Origin: Talinum fruticosum
Taxonomy: Eukaryota; Streptophyta; Magnoliopsida; Caryophyllales; Talinaceae
NCBI GenBank assembly: GCA_021018815.1
Contig: JAITYX010000033.1
Location: 6,185,001-6,249,000, forward strand
Length of the DNA stretch: 64,000 nt
Direction of reading: 5' to 3'
Shown here: positions 12,146 through 23,444 of the stretch, piece by piece
Layout of the letters: each line of letters starts with the position of its first letter
Position numbering within the stretch: the first letter of the stretch is position 1
Translations under genes and position numbers: made by a program
The notes under the pieces: model-generated
Seen by the model: only the letters and a program-made list of their open reading frames with translations
Databases searched by the model: none
Told to the model about the DNA's origin: nothing

Positions 12146-12712
12146 CACTACTACAAAAACCACTTTTGACTACGGGTCTTTAACGACGGTTAAGAAGACA
12201 AACCGTCATGAAAACTGGACTGGTCGACTTGAATTCCTAAGCATCTCCTCATTCTCGTTGTGTACATCTCATATCTCTTAATCATTCATTTATTTATAGT
12301 TCCCTCTCGTCTCTAAGTGTAGATCTCCTCAAATTCTCGCTGTTAAGCCTCTTCTCATCCTCGCCGTTCTCGGTTCTTAGGTGTGAATCTCTATCCTCTC
12401 TTATTTTTTGCTTTAATTTATTTAGAAAATGTTTTATGGTTAGATGTTGAATGTATTTACGGTAATTATGTGAATGTTGAGAATTTGGGTAATGTTTGAG
12501 ATTATTGAAATGTTGAATATTGATAATGTGGGTAACATGTGTTTAGTTTATTAAGTTGGAAATCCGTGAAATATTTGAGATTTTTGAGTAATAGGTTTAG
12601 GAGTTTAAGATTTGTGGTAATTATAACGAAATATGATACATAAGGATGGTAGATGAAAAGAGTGTATCAAAATTTGTTTAGGGTTTTAGTGCAATAGAAA
12701 TATAATTTGGAT

Positions 12713-13060
12713 ATAGGGTCATCCCAAAAACCATCTCATGAAGATAAATTTGTATCCAAATTCGTTTATTTTGATGAGGTGATGTTGAGGTGAACTCATT
12801 TATCCAATTATCGAAATATGGTTAGAGTTTAGAGAAATAAAAATATTTATGGTTTATTATTTGAGGAAGTAGAAAAATTTGTGGTTATATATTTAAGGAT
12901 CAATAGGGAGAAAATATAAATGTAAAAATGTAAAATATTAGAAAGGTATTTGGATATAGGGATCTCCCCAAATACTTGTCATAAAGATAAATTCGTTATC
13001 AAATTTATTTATTTTGATAAGTTGAAGTTGGGGTTGGACTAATTTATCCAATTATCTAAA
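12713..13060 (+). repeat. Direct repeat pair inside CACTA element
   Basis: A block of about 110 bases beginning atatagggtcatccc (about 12713-12822) recurs in diverged form at about 12953-13060, beginning atatagggatctcccc, each copy ending in tttatccaattatc. The copies lie just left of the hairpin. Confidence 0.7.
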
Positions 13061-13065
13061 TTTTC

Positions 13066-13670
13066 GTTTCCTTTTTGGTTGCAAGTTTGTTGTATAATAC
13101 ATGATCGTAAACTAGAGGCCATGATTTTTTGAATTTTACGTAATTCATAAGACAATGATGAAATATGAATGAAATGTTGAGGACATCCATTTAGTTTGCT
13201 TTAACGATCGAAAACATAACAAGAACCGAAATTCTCTTGTTGTGATTAATAATGAGGTCGGTTTTATAAGACAAAACATGAAGTGTACATGCAACACAGA
13301 GCCGATGTACAAATAAAGGCAAAGGTCGATGAGTCCAATGGAAACAAAAGGTGATAAACATGAATGACTATTATTTATAACCTTTTGTTTCCATTTGACT
13401 CCTCGATCCTTCTGCCCTTATTTGTAGATCGGTTTATGTTGGATGTATGCTCCATTATTTGCCTTGTAAAATCGACATCGTTGTCACTCACAACAAGAGA
13501 ATTCTGGTTCCTATTATGTCTTGCATTGTTAAAGGAAATTAAAGGGATGGCCTTAACATTTCATTCATAATTTCATTATTATCTTATGAAGTACATAAAC
13601 TTAAAAATAAATCATGTCTAGTTTATGATAAATGCATAATACACCAATATTTGAAGTAAAAAGGAAACCA
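13066..13670. repeat. Long inverted repeat (hairpin)
   Basis: The arms at about 13066-13352 and 13378-13670 are reverse complements with moderate divergence, separated by about 25 bases. Clear matching blocks are caatggaaacaaaaggt against aaccttttgtttccatttg, gaaattctcttgttgtga against tcacaacaagagaattc, and tgaatgaaatgttgaggac against ggccttaacatttcattca. A transcript would fold into a stem of about 285 bp. No open frame spans it. Confidence 0.85.
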
Positions 13671-13836
13671 TATATATATATACACGTAAACAATTGGAAG
13701 GCAAAAATTCTTTGAATAGGAAGGAGGGTAGAGGCTTTATTGAGGTAGTTGGTAAGAATAATTCTTTGACTTAACTCTCGCCTTCGATCATAGAGAAAAT
13801 GAGTTACTGAGCACTTCCTTCACACTCGACCAGCAA

Positions 13837-14178
13837 GTGACACGGTGTGCGGAGGTGCCACTTCAAGATGGGCTCATCGTCTGGTCCCCCCGGAGAGTGA
13901 TGAATCGGTGGAGGAACCTTTCCCTCGTTCTTCGCCGGTCCGAAGGAACTTATCGAAGGAGAAGGGGAGGAACCTCCCTAAGAAAAAGAAGAGAAACCTC
14001 TCTAAGAAGAAGTGAGGTTGTCCACCTCTACTCGTTGCACGAACTCCAAGGAAGCAAACAAAGGCTTAACCTCTCCAATGACGGCCTAGAAGATCATCAT
14101 TCGACGAGGGTCAAAAGAACTAGGCTCCCGAATGTTACCTTCGTCCTTGATTTTCTCATTGTACTTTCCGACAGCTGA
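13837..14178 (+). other. Open frame in CACTA element, no recognisable product
   Basis: A 113-codon frame rich in Arg and Ser with internal simple-sequence character (aagaa and gaggaacctc repeats near 13905-14010). I recognise no domain and the hairpin next to it is non-coding. It may be leftover host sequence captured by the element or chance. Confidence 0.2.
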
Positions 14179-14579
14179 GACAGTTCGCCTTGGATGAGTA
14201 ATGAGCTCACTCTTCACAGGTTCGTGGGTGAGATCATTGAGTTTTTATGTTGTCCACCTCTTTATGTATTTCTTTTTCAATGAATTATGTCTAAAAGTCA
14301 ATCTCTTTCTCTTGAAATGTTGTGAGTTTATGGAGTTCTTTATGCCAAATGGTTCTCTTTGTATTTTCACATCATTGTAATATTCATTGATGGAACTTAT
14401 TGTAAAATATGGAATTGTGTTCTTGAACTTGTTTAACATGGAACTTGTTGTGGTTGTAGTAAGTGGCAAATTTTTGTAAAATTGTGGTTGTTGGTAGTTA
14501 TAAATTGTGATGTGTTTTATAGTGTATTTTGTATAGGGGTACACAAAAATTCAAAAAACTATTAAAAAAATTCTAACAT

Positions 14580-14760
14580 ATGACGACGGTTCTTACATTA
14601 GAACCATCGTCATGTGCTTACCTAGAACAAAAAAATTTCATTCTGTGTAGTACCTATGACGACATTTCTATTATAGGAACTGTCGTCATAGTCCACCTTT
14701 GATGACGATTATTAAATTAGAACCATCTTCATAGGCTGACCTATTACTATGGTTTTGAAT
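14580..14760. repeat. Subterminal palindromic repeats of the CACTA element
   Basis: Three imperfect palindromes built on gacgacggttct/agaaccatcgtc-like arms lie in a row (about 14581-14615, 14651-14690 and 14700-14733). A related block, acgacggttaag...aaccgtcat, occurs at the left end near 12183-12212. Such subterminal repeats are the usual transposase-binding sites of CACTA elements; that role is inferred here. Confidence 0.6.
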
Positions 14761-14866
14761 CGTAGTAAAATATGCTACATACAACAACGACCACATACAC
14801 GACGCAAGTTAAGCTGTCATTAAAGGTCATTTTAAATCGTAGTTAAAAGTGGTTCCTGTAGTAAAT

Positions 14867-15076
14867 AGTTAAAAAATCCACTGTACAATAGATTCTACTT
14901 TGGTCGTAGTGAAGGTTCCATCTTTCTTTTTGTTTCCTTTGACCCACAGCTCATCCCTCTTGATAGTGAGCTGCGAAGTATCTGTGATGGAACCTTCATT
15001 GGATGTACTTTGAAGTTTTTCAAGCTTACGCTTGTACAACTTTTCCTCCAACTTTGCATATCCCCCATAGGACATC
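14867..15076 (-). pseudogene. En/Spm transposase, middle exon
   Basis: This encodes SYGGYAKLEEKLYKRKLEKL followed by DELWVKGNKKKDGTF, the conserved end of the plant Ptta/En/Spm transposase domain (an x-ELW-x-KKDG pattern). Its 5' edge at 15076 joins in frame to the piece ending at 23444: across the Tat insertion the reading is VDPHT then MSYGGY. Its 3' edge is broken by the CACTA element at 14866. It is therefore one exon of the gene whose other pieces lie at 23445-24114 and 10551-12145. Confidence 0.75.
15072..15076. repeat. Target-site duplication acatc, left copy
   Basis: acatc lies directly before the Tat LTR start and recurs at 23440-23444 directly after the LTR end. Removing one copy restores the transposase reading frame, which confirms the insertion event. 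Confidence 0.9.
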
Positions 15077-16810
15077 TCGTAGACACCTAATATATATCAT
15101 CTTTATTTCTTTTATTTTTGTATTTTAATTTGTTGCCCAATGATGAAATTCGAGTCTTGTTTGTGGATTTGGCGCACGCATGGTATCTAATTTGTGTGAC
15201 AAAAGCTAGTAAACCACAAAAAATCGTTTAGCACCAAAAAATAACTGTTTGCCTTGGGTTGGTCCAAAAATCAACTTCTTTGGAACGGTATAAGCCCGGT
15301 CAACCCTTTAGAGTTAAGGGTTGCCGGCGCCGCGTACAAGGCTTTGCTACACTCAAAACGTTGCGTTTCGTCATCGGCATCCAAAGAAGACACGGAACTA
15401 TAATCATCCATACGACATCGTTGACTCCGGTGCCACGTTTCATGGTCAAAAGCACCAAAGTGTTGCGTTTTGCTCACGGTTTAGTCTGTAACACGGAAAG
15501 AAGCTGGGGGACCGTATGACGTTGTTTCCCATATCTCGATTCAATCTTGTTCTAGTTTGATTTTTGTGATTTTTCAACCGATTTCGCTTATTTCTACGCG
15601 TACGCTTAAGTTTTAAACCTAGGTCATTTGTGACCTAATCCTTCCCTATAAATAGAGAGCTTAGGCTCTCATTTGCATATGACTTTTTTCTTATTTGTTA
15701 TACTTGTTGAAGTCCGATTAAGAGCTACTAAATATTCGCTTATTCCGATCTCGTGCTCTCCATTCAGCTAATCCTCCCTACATTGCAAACAAAATTTGAA
15801 CCCTAATACTCTATCGAGTCACACATATTTCCTTACCCATCTTAACAAAAGCCCACAAAAACCCCTCTCAATTCACCACCGTCGCACTTTCGGATCTAGT
15901 TCGAGATCCGGATCGGTAGGTGGACAACCTTAACGCACCATTTCAGCCTTCACCACGATCTATTCAATTTTATTATTTATTTTTTGGTATTGTGGAGAAA
16001 AGATGTATCACATTTAATTCCTCCCGACCTAATGCAAATTTTATTTTTGCTTTCGTTCTCTTTTGCTTTCCTTCATTTCTTTATTGCTTTCATTTATCGC
16101 TACTTTTCATATCTATTTTTACTCCTTTTACTAGCATGCTTTGTTTGCTTTAAATTTCACATCTAACAATGATGTGTTCCCATTTTTAATACGTTATCTA
16201 AACTCACCTCTAAAACCGGTTAAGGTCGTCTTTTGACGAGGCGAACGGAAGGGCTTACCCCTATGTTTCGTACCCTCGCCCCCAAATTTGGATTCTAGGT
16301 TCTAGACTGATGGAGGCAATTTAAACCTCTTCCAAGCTTAGTTTTCCCATACTAAGATTCGAAGAGTATTTCTTTATTTTATTTTTGATAGTTTTTGTTC
16401 TTGAAACCGACTTCCGACTCTATTTTTTGATTTATTTCTCCTAATCTACTTCTCGGCTTTTCTAATTTAAATATTTTTTAAAAAAGGTTTTTGGATCTAC
16501 CAGCCAGGCCAGAGGTGCAGATTGATCACCTCCGTTATGACCCATGGCCGGTGTTTTCACACCGGTTTGGCCTAAAATCCCTACGGCGAAATCAAACAAA
16601 CCCTAATTTGTTTTTAATTTTTAGTTGAGAAATAATATCCCGAGATTTATGAAAATAATTCCTAAAATAAGAGGATTAAGAGATTTATCCACACTTTTAA
16701 AAAAAACTATGACCTTTTAAAACTCAAATTATTTCCATCTCCAAAAAGAAAAATCCCGCCAAATTCTTGGGGAAGCGAGGGGCCTCCGGGGTGTTCCCAT
16801 GGTTCCTACA
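15077..16810 (+). repeat. 5' LTR of Tat-like element
   Basis: The sequence reads TcGTAGACACC (an extra c in the expected TG start) and ends GGTTCCTACA. It contains TATAAATAG at about 15647. It is closest in sequence to the partial LTR at 22729-23439 and less similar to the LTRs at 20788-22728 and 24115-26063. Confidence 0.8.
15647..15655 (+). promoter_or_regulatory. TATA box of Tat LTR
   Basis: TATAAATAG precedes agagcttaggctctc. The same context on the minus strand of the LTR at 24115-26063 (near 25398) also carries the TATA sequence, whereas the copy in the 20788 LTR reads TATGAATAG. Confidence 0.6.
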
Positions 16811-16830
16811 GTGGTGACTCCGCTAGGGAC
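16811..16830 (+). other. Primer binding site of Tat-like element
   Basis: TGGTGACTCCGCTAGGGAC starts one base after the LTR. It resembles the TGGCGACTC-type primer site common in Tat/Ogre elements and differs from the tRNA-Met type used by the copia and Tekay-like elements here. The exact tRNA cannot be settled by eye. Confidence 0.65.
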
Positions 16831-19800
16831 AATCACTTACTAAAGCGCGAAACTCGAAAGTTTGAGTTGTGAGTTTTCGTAATATATTTGCATTAGGCAT
16901 CCTGCATTTAGGCAACCTTGAACATAGTTGTTTTCAATGTTGTTTTCCCTTTAGAATTTACCCTGTTAAGAACAATTTCGGAAGACGTTCAAGCTGCTAA
17001 CCCGGACGGGCCGAGCTAGGCTTGATTGTCGGGGAGGCGGTACCTCTCCCCTTATAGCACACTCTCTTCAAAGGCACCGAGGATTCATGCCTTTCCTATC
17101 GTGCACCTCTTGGAGGACTAAATGCTTGGACTATGAGACACCATGAACTCCTACCTAGATTAACCCCAATTTTGACCACGAGACCCTTGGTTGTTTAGGA
17201 GGTGCCCTTCTCTTCATTTGCATGCTTAGATAAGTGTGGTTACTTTTAGTTTTTAATCCTCTACTTGTGAGCCTTTAGGGTTAGGTGAGGAGTGCTGGCT
17301 AGCCCTTTCATGGGTGTAAATAAAATACCATAATTAATTTCCTATAGTCGGTCCATTATGTGCATTTTTAGCCAAGAGTCAAAACTTACCATTTCCCTGT
17401 TTAGGTCATTCCATTAATTGCATTTCTAAGTCATCCTAAAATTCTTCTTAGATTAGGCAATTTAGGTTTCGAGCAACCACCGCCACTTAGTCCGAGTTCC
17501 TACCAAGAATCCCTCTATCTCTTCAATCAATCTGTCTATTTTTAAGAATTTAACGATTTTGTTTTCTCGCATTCCATTTTGCATTTACATTCTCATTTAG
17601 CCAAAACAAAATTCATATCAAATTCGGTGAGTCCATTTTGCATTTTCATTTTTGATTTAGCCAAAATCAAAATTAATCTCAAATTAGGTGAGTCCATTCT
17701 GCATTTTGGTTTTTCATTTAGCCCAAATAAAAATCATCTCAAATTAGGTGAGTCCATTTTCCATTTTCATTTTTTCATTTAGCTAAAATAAAATTCATCT
17801 CAAATTAGGTGAGTCCATTTTGCGTTTTCATTTTTTATTTAGCCAAACTGAAAATCATCTCAATTTAAGTGAGTCCATTTTCCATTTTCAGTTTTCATTT
17901 AGCTAGAATGAACGCTTCCCAAATTTGGTGGGTCCGATTTTACATTTTAATTTAGCCAAAACAAATCCATCTTCAATTAGGAATAATCATCTATGTATTC
18001 CAATTACGCATTAGCCAAATTATAAAATTATCCCAAATTAAGTAATGATCATCATTCCATTTCACTCCATTTGTTTTGCGTTCCTTATGTGCATCCGAAT
18101 AAAATGCAATCTTAGTTCCTTCGGGTCTCGCACTTAAGCCCCTTCCTCCCAAAAATGGTGTTCCTTCACATGGTCCTAAGTCTGTATCTTTTGGGTTGCG
18201 GAAATAGAGAAGTCTACTACCATTGGGTATCGTCGGAATACAAGCTCCAAAAGATTAAAATGCCTCAACAAGGAGTCCGACACATCTTCCTCTCGCTCTA
18301 CACTACGCTCTAACCCGCGGTCTACACCTTTGCAGCCTACCTTGGTGCATCCCACACCGGTTCATTCGGATCATAATCTGCCCCAAATGGTATGGATAAG
18401 ATGTGTACAAGTTAAGAAACTAGGTATATGGATACCCGTTGGTTGCTTCCTTGAGCTCTTATGGAGAAAGGGAGTGGATGTAGAACGGAGGCCATGTATT
18501 GTAACAGATTTGAGGCATAACTCTCTCGCCCAAGTACCAGCAGAAACACGAAATGAACATTCAATAAAATCCTGCTTTCACTCAATTCCCTTGCAACGAT
18601 TACACTTGGAGGGAGTTGGAGTTAGGCCCAAGGATGGCAACTCTCTTGCACACACGGGACTTATAAGGGGGCAAGCAAGCAAAATAGAAAAGCGAGCACG
18701 AAAATGAGCACATAACACACCCATCCTTGGCGGTGTCGGCCATAGCGGAGGCCACAAGGCCCATCACGAGGCTATGGGTCAGGGCAACTAGATGACATTG
18801 AAGACGATTTGTTTGTGCATATTTTGAGGCAAAATTTAAGAGCTTAAAAATTACATACCGAAGCCACACGGTTAAGAGCATATTGCAAGAAGCCTATGTC
18901 ATGGATTTTGGGCTTTGAAGATAAACTTTTGCCCATGATATGGAGGCCGGAAAGATGAGTTGATTAGTTGAACCGAACGAAAGGCGCGGGAAATATTCGT
19001 ACAACCGCCGCTATAAATTTTGCAAAACAATAAGATTTTTATCCACATGAGATAAAAATATGTTGGACATAAGTAAAGGAATAGAGCACAACTCGATAAT
19101 CTTCCACAAGCCACATAGTGGAAGATAATTTGTTAAATATTTTTGGGTTTAGTATGTCGCACACCGGCACGAAAACCCCTTATGAGGTAAGTATATGTAG
19201 TTGCACCCCAGTTAAGCTCTTTAATTCTATTAAGGTCTATTAAGTTCACCAAATAGTGAACATGAACCTTCGAAGCTTGATCGGAAAATATTACCATGCT
19301 TAACAAAAGACCGAGCACAATGCGGACTTGTTGAGGTGAATATGGAGCCCAAAACCCGATATCCTCAAAAGCCTAAAAAGAATGGTGTATTTGAAGAAAC
19401 TTTCCGGAGGAAATCTGCTAGCCACGGGACCGAAGATGTGATGAAGATAGTCACGGTCTTTTTACATGTTTCGATCCTAAGTTAGAGGCTCTGCGAGAAG
19501 CCCAAACCCGATAAAACAACAAAATGGAAAGGTGTAAAGGTCATCTCCCTAAAGGAAGATGAAAGGTGTTAGTGGTATCCCAAAAGCGCTCACTAATAGA
19601 CCTAATGGGATCCTTTTCCCTTTTGTGACACAAATGGCTCAAAGTAGTGAAGAGGAAACCAAACTCGACATTATTCATAACGTCCTCCCACAGTTAGTTT
19701 CTCCCTCTATAAGCCTCCACAAATTTGGGTATGGCACTTGGTACTCTGAATTCATCTTGTTTTCAAGATGAAAATCCAACAAGATTTTTAGTATAAATAC

Positions 19801-20770
19801 TACTCTAAATGTGTAAACCGAGAGGTTTAAGCCAACAAGCTTACCGAATGAGTAATGGCTAGAGGCGGACACGTGATTTTCAGCCACCACCGAGAGGTCA
19901 TTTGGGCTCCATTCTTCATGAGAGTGCCATTCTCGCTCCAATGAGTTATCATGGACCAACTTCTCGGACCAGGTTCTTCCAACTAAAATAAGGTTTCCTT
20001 GTAGACATGTTTGCAAAGATGTCTTGAAAATTAACTAGTTTTCTCAAAGAACAAAGTAAGAACACAATAAGAGCAAAGCTAAGCAAGCAAGAGAGGAGTA
20101 AGAGAAGTGTGCAAAATAAACACACTAAGCTCCCTTTTATAGACCCACTCAGTAAAGGTAAGTCAAGCATGTAAGACAAGAGTCAAAAAAGCAAGAGGAG
20201 ACCAAGTAAATGCGGCGAGCACGCTAGGCTCGGGCTCGCAAAGGCTTGCTGGTGCCGACCATGAAGTCAAGTGGTGTCCCGTCAATGGTAGCTTTGCAGC
20301 CCTTGCCAATGGCTAGGTTGTGTTGTTTTATCAAGCACGGCAAATAGATGTTTGGCACCATGTGCATGCTCGTGGAAGCTTTTAGACCCACCAAATCAAG
20401 TTTTTAGATAAAATTTTCAATATGTTTTCGATTAAATTATTCTAGTAAAACACTCGAACTGTCAATATGATTATCCACTAACAAGCATGTTAGTACAACA
20501 TATTATCAAGCCACGCTTCGGATCAAATACAATAGAGGTTTCAACATTGAAATTGACCAAGCTTTAGGCTCGATCAAGCAAAGGTTAGGATCCTATTACC
20601 GGGCTTCAAAACACGTGCATCGCGATCAAGTCTAGGTCGTTGTCTTGGAGTTCAGCTTCGAAAGCAACCAATTCAAGACACTACAATATAATTAAACCCT
20701 TAAATCTATACGCAAAGTCGAGATAAGTATCCTTCGGTGTCTACTTTGACCCTTCATCTTTCAGCCTCGG
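16831..20770 (+). mobile_element. Internal region of Tat-like element, no gag-pol
   Basis: It holds a leader with several decayed segments, a 60-bp tandem repeat (17570-17990) and then about 2.7 kb without recognisable coding. A 125-codon frame at 18330-18707 shows no known motif. Reversed TATA-like sequences occur at 18660 and 20135 (ttataagggg and ttttatagaccc), hinting that part of 18600-20200 came from another element in the opposite orientation, but I cannot identify ends. The last 500 bases (about 20240-20780) match the reverse complement of 26070-26540, the 3' untranslated region of the other Tat element. Confidence 0.55.
17570..17990 (+). repeat. 60-bp tandem repeat in Tat leader
   Basis: About six diverged units of 58-61 bp. 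The marker ggtgagtcc begins at about 17626, 17687, 17747 and 17808, with variant copies at about 17869 (agtgagtcc) and 17927 (ggtgggtcc). Each unit also holds catttagcc and aaaatcatctcaaatta. Weakening copies continue to about 18050. Confidence 0.85.
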
Positions 20771-20772
20771 TT

Positions 20773-20787
20773 AAAGTGGGGGCTAAC
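20773..20787 (+). other. Polypurine tract
   Basis: AAAGTGGGGGC followed by TAAC lies directly before the LTR start TGTAGACACC. It is the expected plus-strand priming site of a Tat-type element. Confidence 0.75.
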
Positions 20788-22728
20788 TGTAGACACCTAA
20801 AACAAGTCGTCCCTTATCTCTTTTATTTCTATAATTTATGTTGTTAGCATGATGATGAAATTCGACTCCTGTTTGTGGATTTAGATATCCACTGGAATTT
20901 GATTGGTGCATTGGAAGCCAATAAACCATAAAGAACCCTTAGCACCAAATAAATCGCCTTTTGCCTTGGGTCGGTTAAAAATTCCTTTTCTTTTGGATGG
21001 TCTAAGCCCGAGTTAAACCTCAAGAGTTAACAAAAGTTCGAGTGCCACATACGAGGAAATTTTAGGCTAAAAATACTACGTTTCACTTTTGTTAAACTAG
21101 ACAGGGAGTTGAAGACCCCAAAATGATGTTAGGCGTTGCATTTCGTCATCACAAGCATCAAAGTACTTGCGTTTAGCTCCAAGACAGTCTGCTCGAGACA
21201 AAGAGCTTCCCCTCTCAAACGATATCGTGGTCGGTGCCCCCTACTCGGTTTAGTTCGCCTTCAAATGTTGTGTTTTGGCTAGGGAATCCCGTTGCAGCAC
21301 GGAAAAGCGCAGGACCCTGGAACGGTGTCATATGGCCAACGCCCCTACCCGTGGGATTCGGTTTTATTCGATTTTATCCCTTCATTTTTTGCACCGATTC
21401 TTTTTGAGCTTCTCCTAGTTTAGTTTGGATGCCAGATTGATTGAAACCCTAGGTCATTTTGTGACCTAACCTCCGCCTATGAATAGAGAGCTTAGGCTAT
21501 CATTTTCGAACGGCTTACGCCTATGCGTCATCTTCGTTGAAACCTAACTAAGAGCGATTGAATACCTCTCTTCATATTCTAATCTCTTGGTCACTTTTCA
21601 ATTTATTCCCCATTCCTCACGCCTCCTTTCATTCATCTCCATAAAATACGTACAAAAGCCCATCCAAAATTGCGACCGTCGCATCACCGGATCTAGTGCG
21701 GAGATCCGGATCAACGAGTGGGACAACTTGAGGGCATCAATTAAGCCTTCAAGACAGTTATTTATGTTTACATTGTTTTTATCACTTTCCGTATTGTTGA
21801 GAAGAATCGTATCACTTTCAATTCCACCCCGCCCAATGTACTCCTTTAATTTCTCATTTTCATTCCTTTTCCGCTTTTCTTTCCTTTTCATTTCACCGCT
21901 TTCTTTATTGCTTTTCATATTTTCTTTTTATTTCTTTTTACCATGTTTTGGTTGCTTTCAATTTTGTATCGCATGTTTCTTGCTTGGGTTTAGTATATTA
22001 TTTCATTTCACTACTCAAACTAGTAATGGTCTTCGTTTGACGGGCGAAATGAAAGGTTTTATCCCTACGTTTCGTACCTTCGCCCCTGAATCCGATTCTC
22101 GCTTCTAGACCGATGGAGTCACTTTTTAGCCTCTTTCAACTTTGTTTACCCCATACTAAGATTGAAACAACATTTATTTTGTGTTGTTAGTTTTTCATTC
22201 CTAAAAATTGACTAGCGACTCCTATTCTTTTTTATTTATTTCTATTAATTACTTCCCATCTATTTTTTGACTACAGGATAAAAAAAATTAAAACTTGTGA
22301 ACCCGCCAACCGGGCGAGAGGCCAAAGCCGACTTTATCGGTCGTGGCCCCTGGCCAACCCCGCCAGCCACTAGGCGCTGGCTTTGGCCATCACCGAGTGC
22401 TCGGTAGTTGTGGCTCGGGTAGTTTGGCCCTAAAGCCTCACGAAATATTCAAAACCCTAACTTTCTTTATATTGTTCAATTAAGAAATAATATCCCAAGA
22501 CTTCTAAAAATAATTTCTAAAATAAAATAATTAATAAAACCACGATTCAATATGATTCTATTCTTTAAAACTTAATTTATAAAATTCGAAAATCTAAATA
22601 AGAGGTTCATCCCCACTTTCTAAAATCAATCTTCAAAACCCTAAAATCTTTTTCAATTCCAAAAATCCATCGACAAAAACCATTCGTGGGGAAGCTCGGT
22701 CCGGTCTCTATTGGGCGTGGTTCCTACA
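20788..22728 (+). repeat. Complete Tat LTR, second subfamily
   Basis: It starts TGTAGACACC and ends GGTTCCTACA, 1,941 bases. It is closest to the 1,949-base LTR at 24115-26063, sharing segments absent or diverged in the 15077 LTR, for example around 21070-21330 against 25500-25770. The open frame at 21587-22108 is a shadow in pyrimidine-rich LTR sequence. Confidence 0.75.
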
Positions 22729-23439
22729 TTGTGTGTGTTTTTAATACGTTATCTAAACTCACCTCTCAAACTAGTAAAGGTCGTCTTATGATGGGCGGAA
22801 CGGAAGGGCTTATCCCTACGTTTCGTACCCTTGTCCCCGAATCTGGATTCCCAGGTTCTATACTTGATAGAGTCAATTCTAAACCTCTACCAAGCTTAAG
22901 TTTCCCATACTATGATTTGAAGAGTATTTATTTATTTTATGTTTGTTAGTTTTGTTTCCAAAGCTGACTCGCAGCTCTATTTATTTATTTTTAATGTGTT
23001 ATCTACATAACGTTTTTAGATATGATAGCCGGGCTAGAGACCGAGACCGATCACCTCGGTCGGGATCCCCGGTCGGTGCTTGGACAATTAGTCGCTAGGG
23101 CTTCAGTCCAAGCCGATGATTTCACACGAGTTTGGCCCAAAAGTCCTGCGGCGGAATTAAATAAACCCTAATTTGTTTTATTTTTCATTTCGAAATAATA
23201 TCTCCGCATTTCTAAAAATAATTTCTAAAATAAAATGATTAATAAAATCACCATTCACGTTTATTTTATTGGTTTTAAATCAGATTATAAAAATTGGATA
23301 TCTTAATAAAAGATTCATCGCCACTTTGAAAAAACTATGACCTTTTAAAACTCAAGTCATTTCCATCTCAAAAACGAAAAATCTCGCCAAATTTGTGGGG
23401 AAGCGCGGGTCCCCTAGGGGTGTTCCTGTGGTTCTTACA
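22729..23439 (+). repeat. Partial Tat LTR, 3' part
   Basis: It matches 16181-16810 of the 5' LTR from tttttaatacgttatct onward and ends GGTTCTTACA at the acatc target duplication. The first 1.1 kb of this LTR is missing and it abuts the end of a complete LTR of the other subfamily. The 3' side of the element is therefore a compound of two LTR types. Confidence 0.75.
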
Positions 23440-23444
23440 ACATC

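Larger units (their letters stand above)
12146..14866. mobile_element. Non-autonomous CACTA-like element
   Basis: The left end opens CACTACTACAAAAACC followed by acttttgactacgg. The right end, read inward, is TACTACAGGAACC followed by acttttaactacg, giving imperfect terminal inverted repeats of about 30 bases. Subterminal blocks containing gacgacggtt and atgacgac recur near both ends, as expected for CACTA elements. It interrupts the En/Spm transposase pseudogene; aaa occurs on both sides as a possible 3-bp target duplication, but the last bases of the right end are degenerate (expected GTAGTAGTG, seen GTAGTAAAT). There is no transposase inside, so it would need enzymes from elsewhere. It carries a large internal hairpin (13066-13670). 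Confidence 0.7.
15077..23439 (+). mobile_element. Tat-like Ty3/gypsy element without pol
   Basis: This 8.4-kb element is bounded by the 5-bp duplication acatc. It has a 5' LTR, a primer site, an internal region of about 4 kb, a polypurine tract and a compound 3' LTR region. I find no protease, RT, RNase H or integrase on either strand inside it, so it is a large non-autonomous derivative. The LTR starts TGTAGACACC and ends TTCCTACA, and the polypurine tract AAAGTGGGGGC precedes the 3' LTR; both are familiar from plant Tat/Ogre-type elements. Lineage is inferred from these ends and from the pol-bearing relative at 24115-29115. Confidence 0.75.

Noticed and set aside
17570..17990. CRISPR-like array
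   Set aside because: Units are contiguous tandem copies of about 60 bp without unique spacers, inside a plant retroelement.
18330..18707. 125-codon plus-strand frame as a possible Tat gag
   Set aside because: No zinc knuckle, Gag helix or resemblance to other Tat proteins, and no pol follows.
21587..22108. 173-codon Phe/Ser/Leu-rich frame resembling a membrane protein
   Set aside because: It lies in a pyrimidine-rich part of a Tat LTR, and related LTR copies break the frame.
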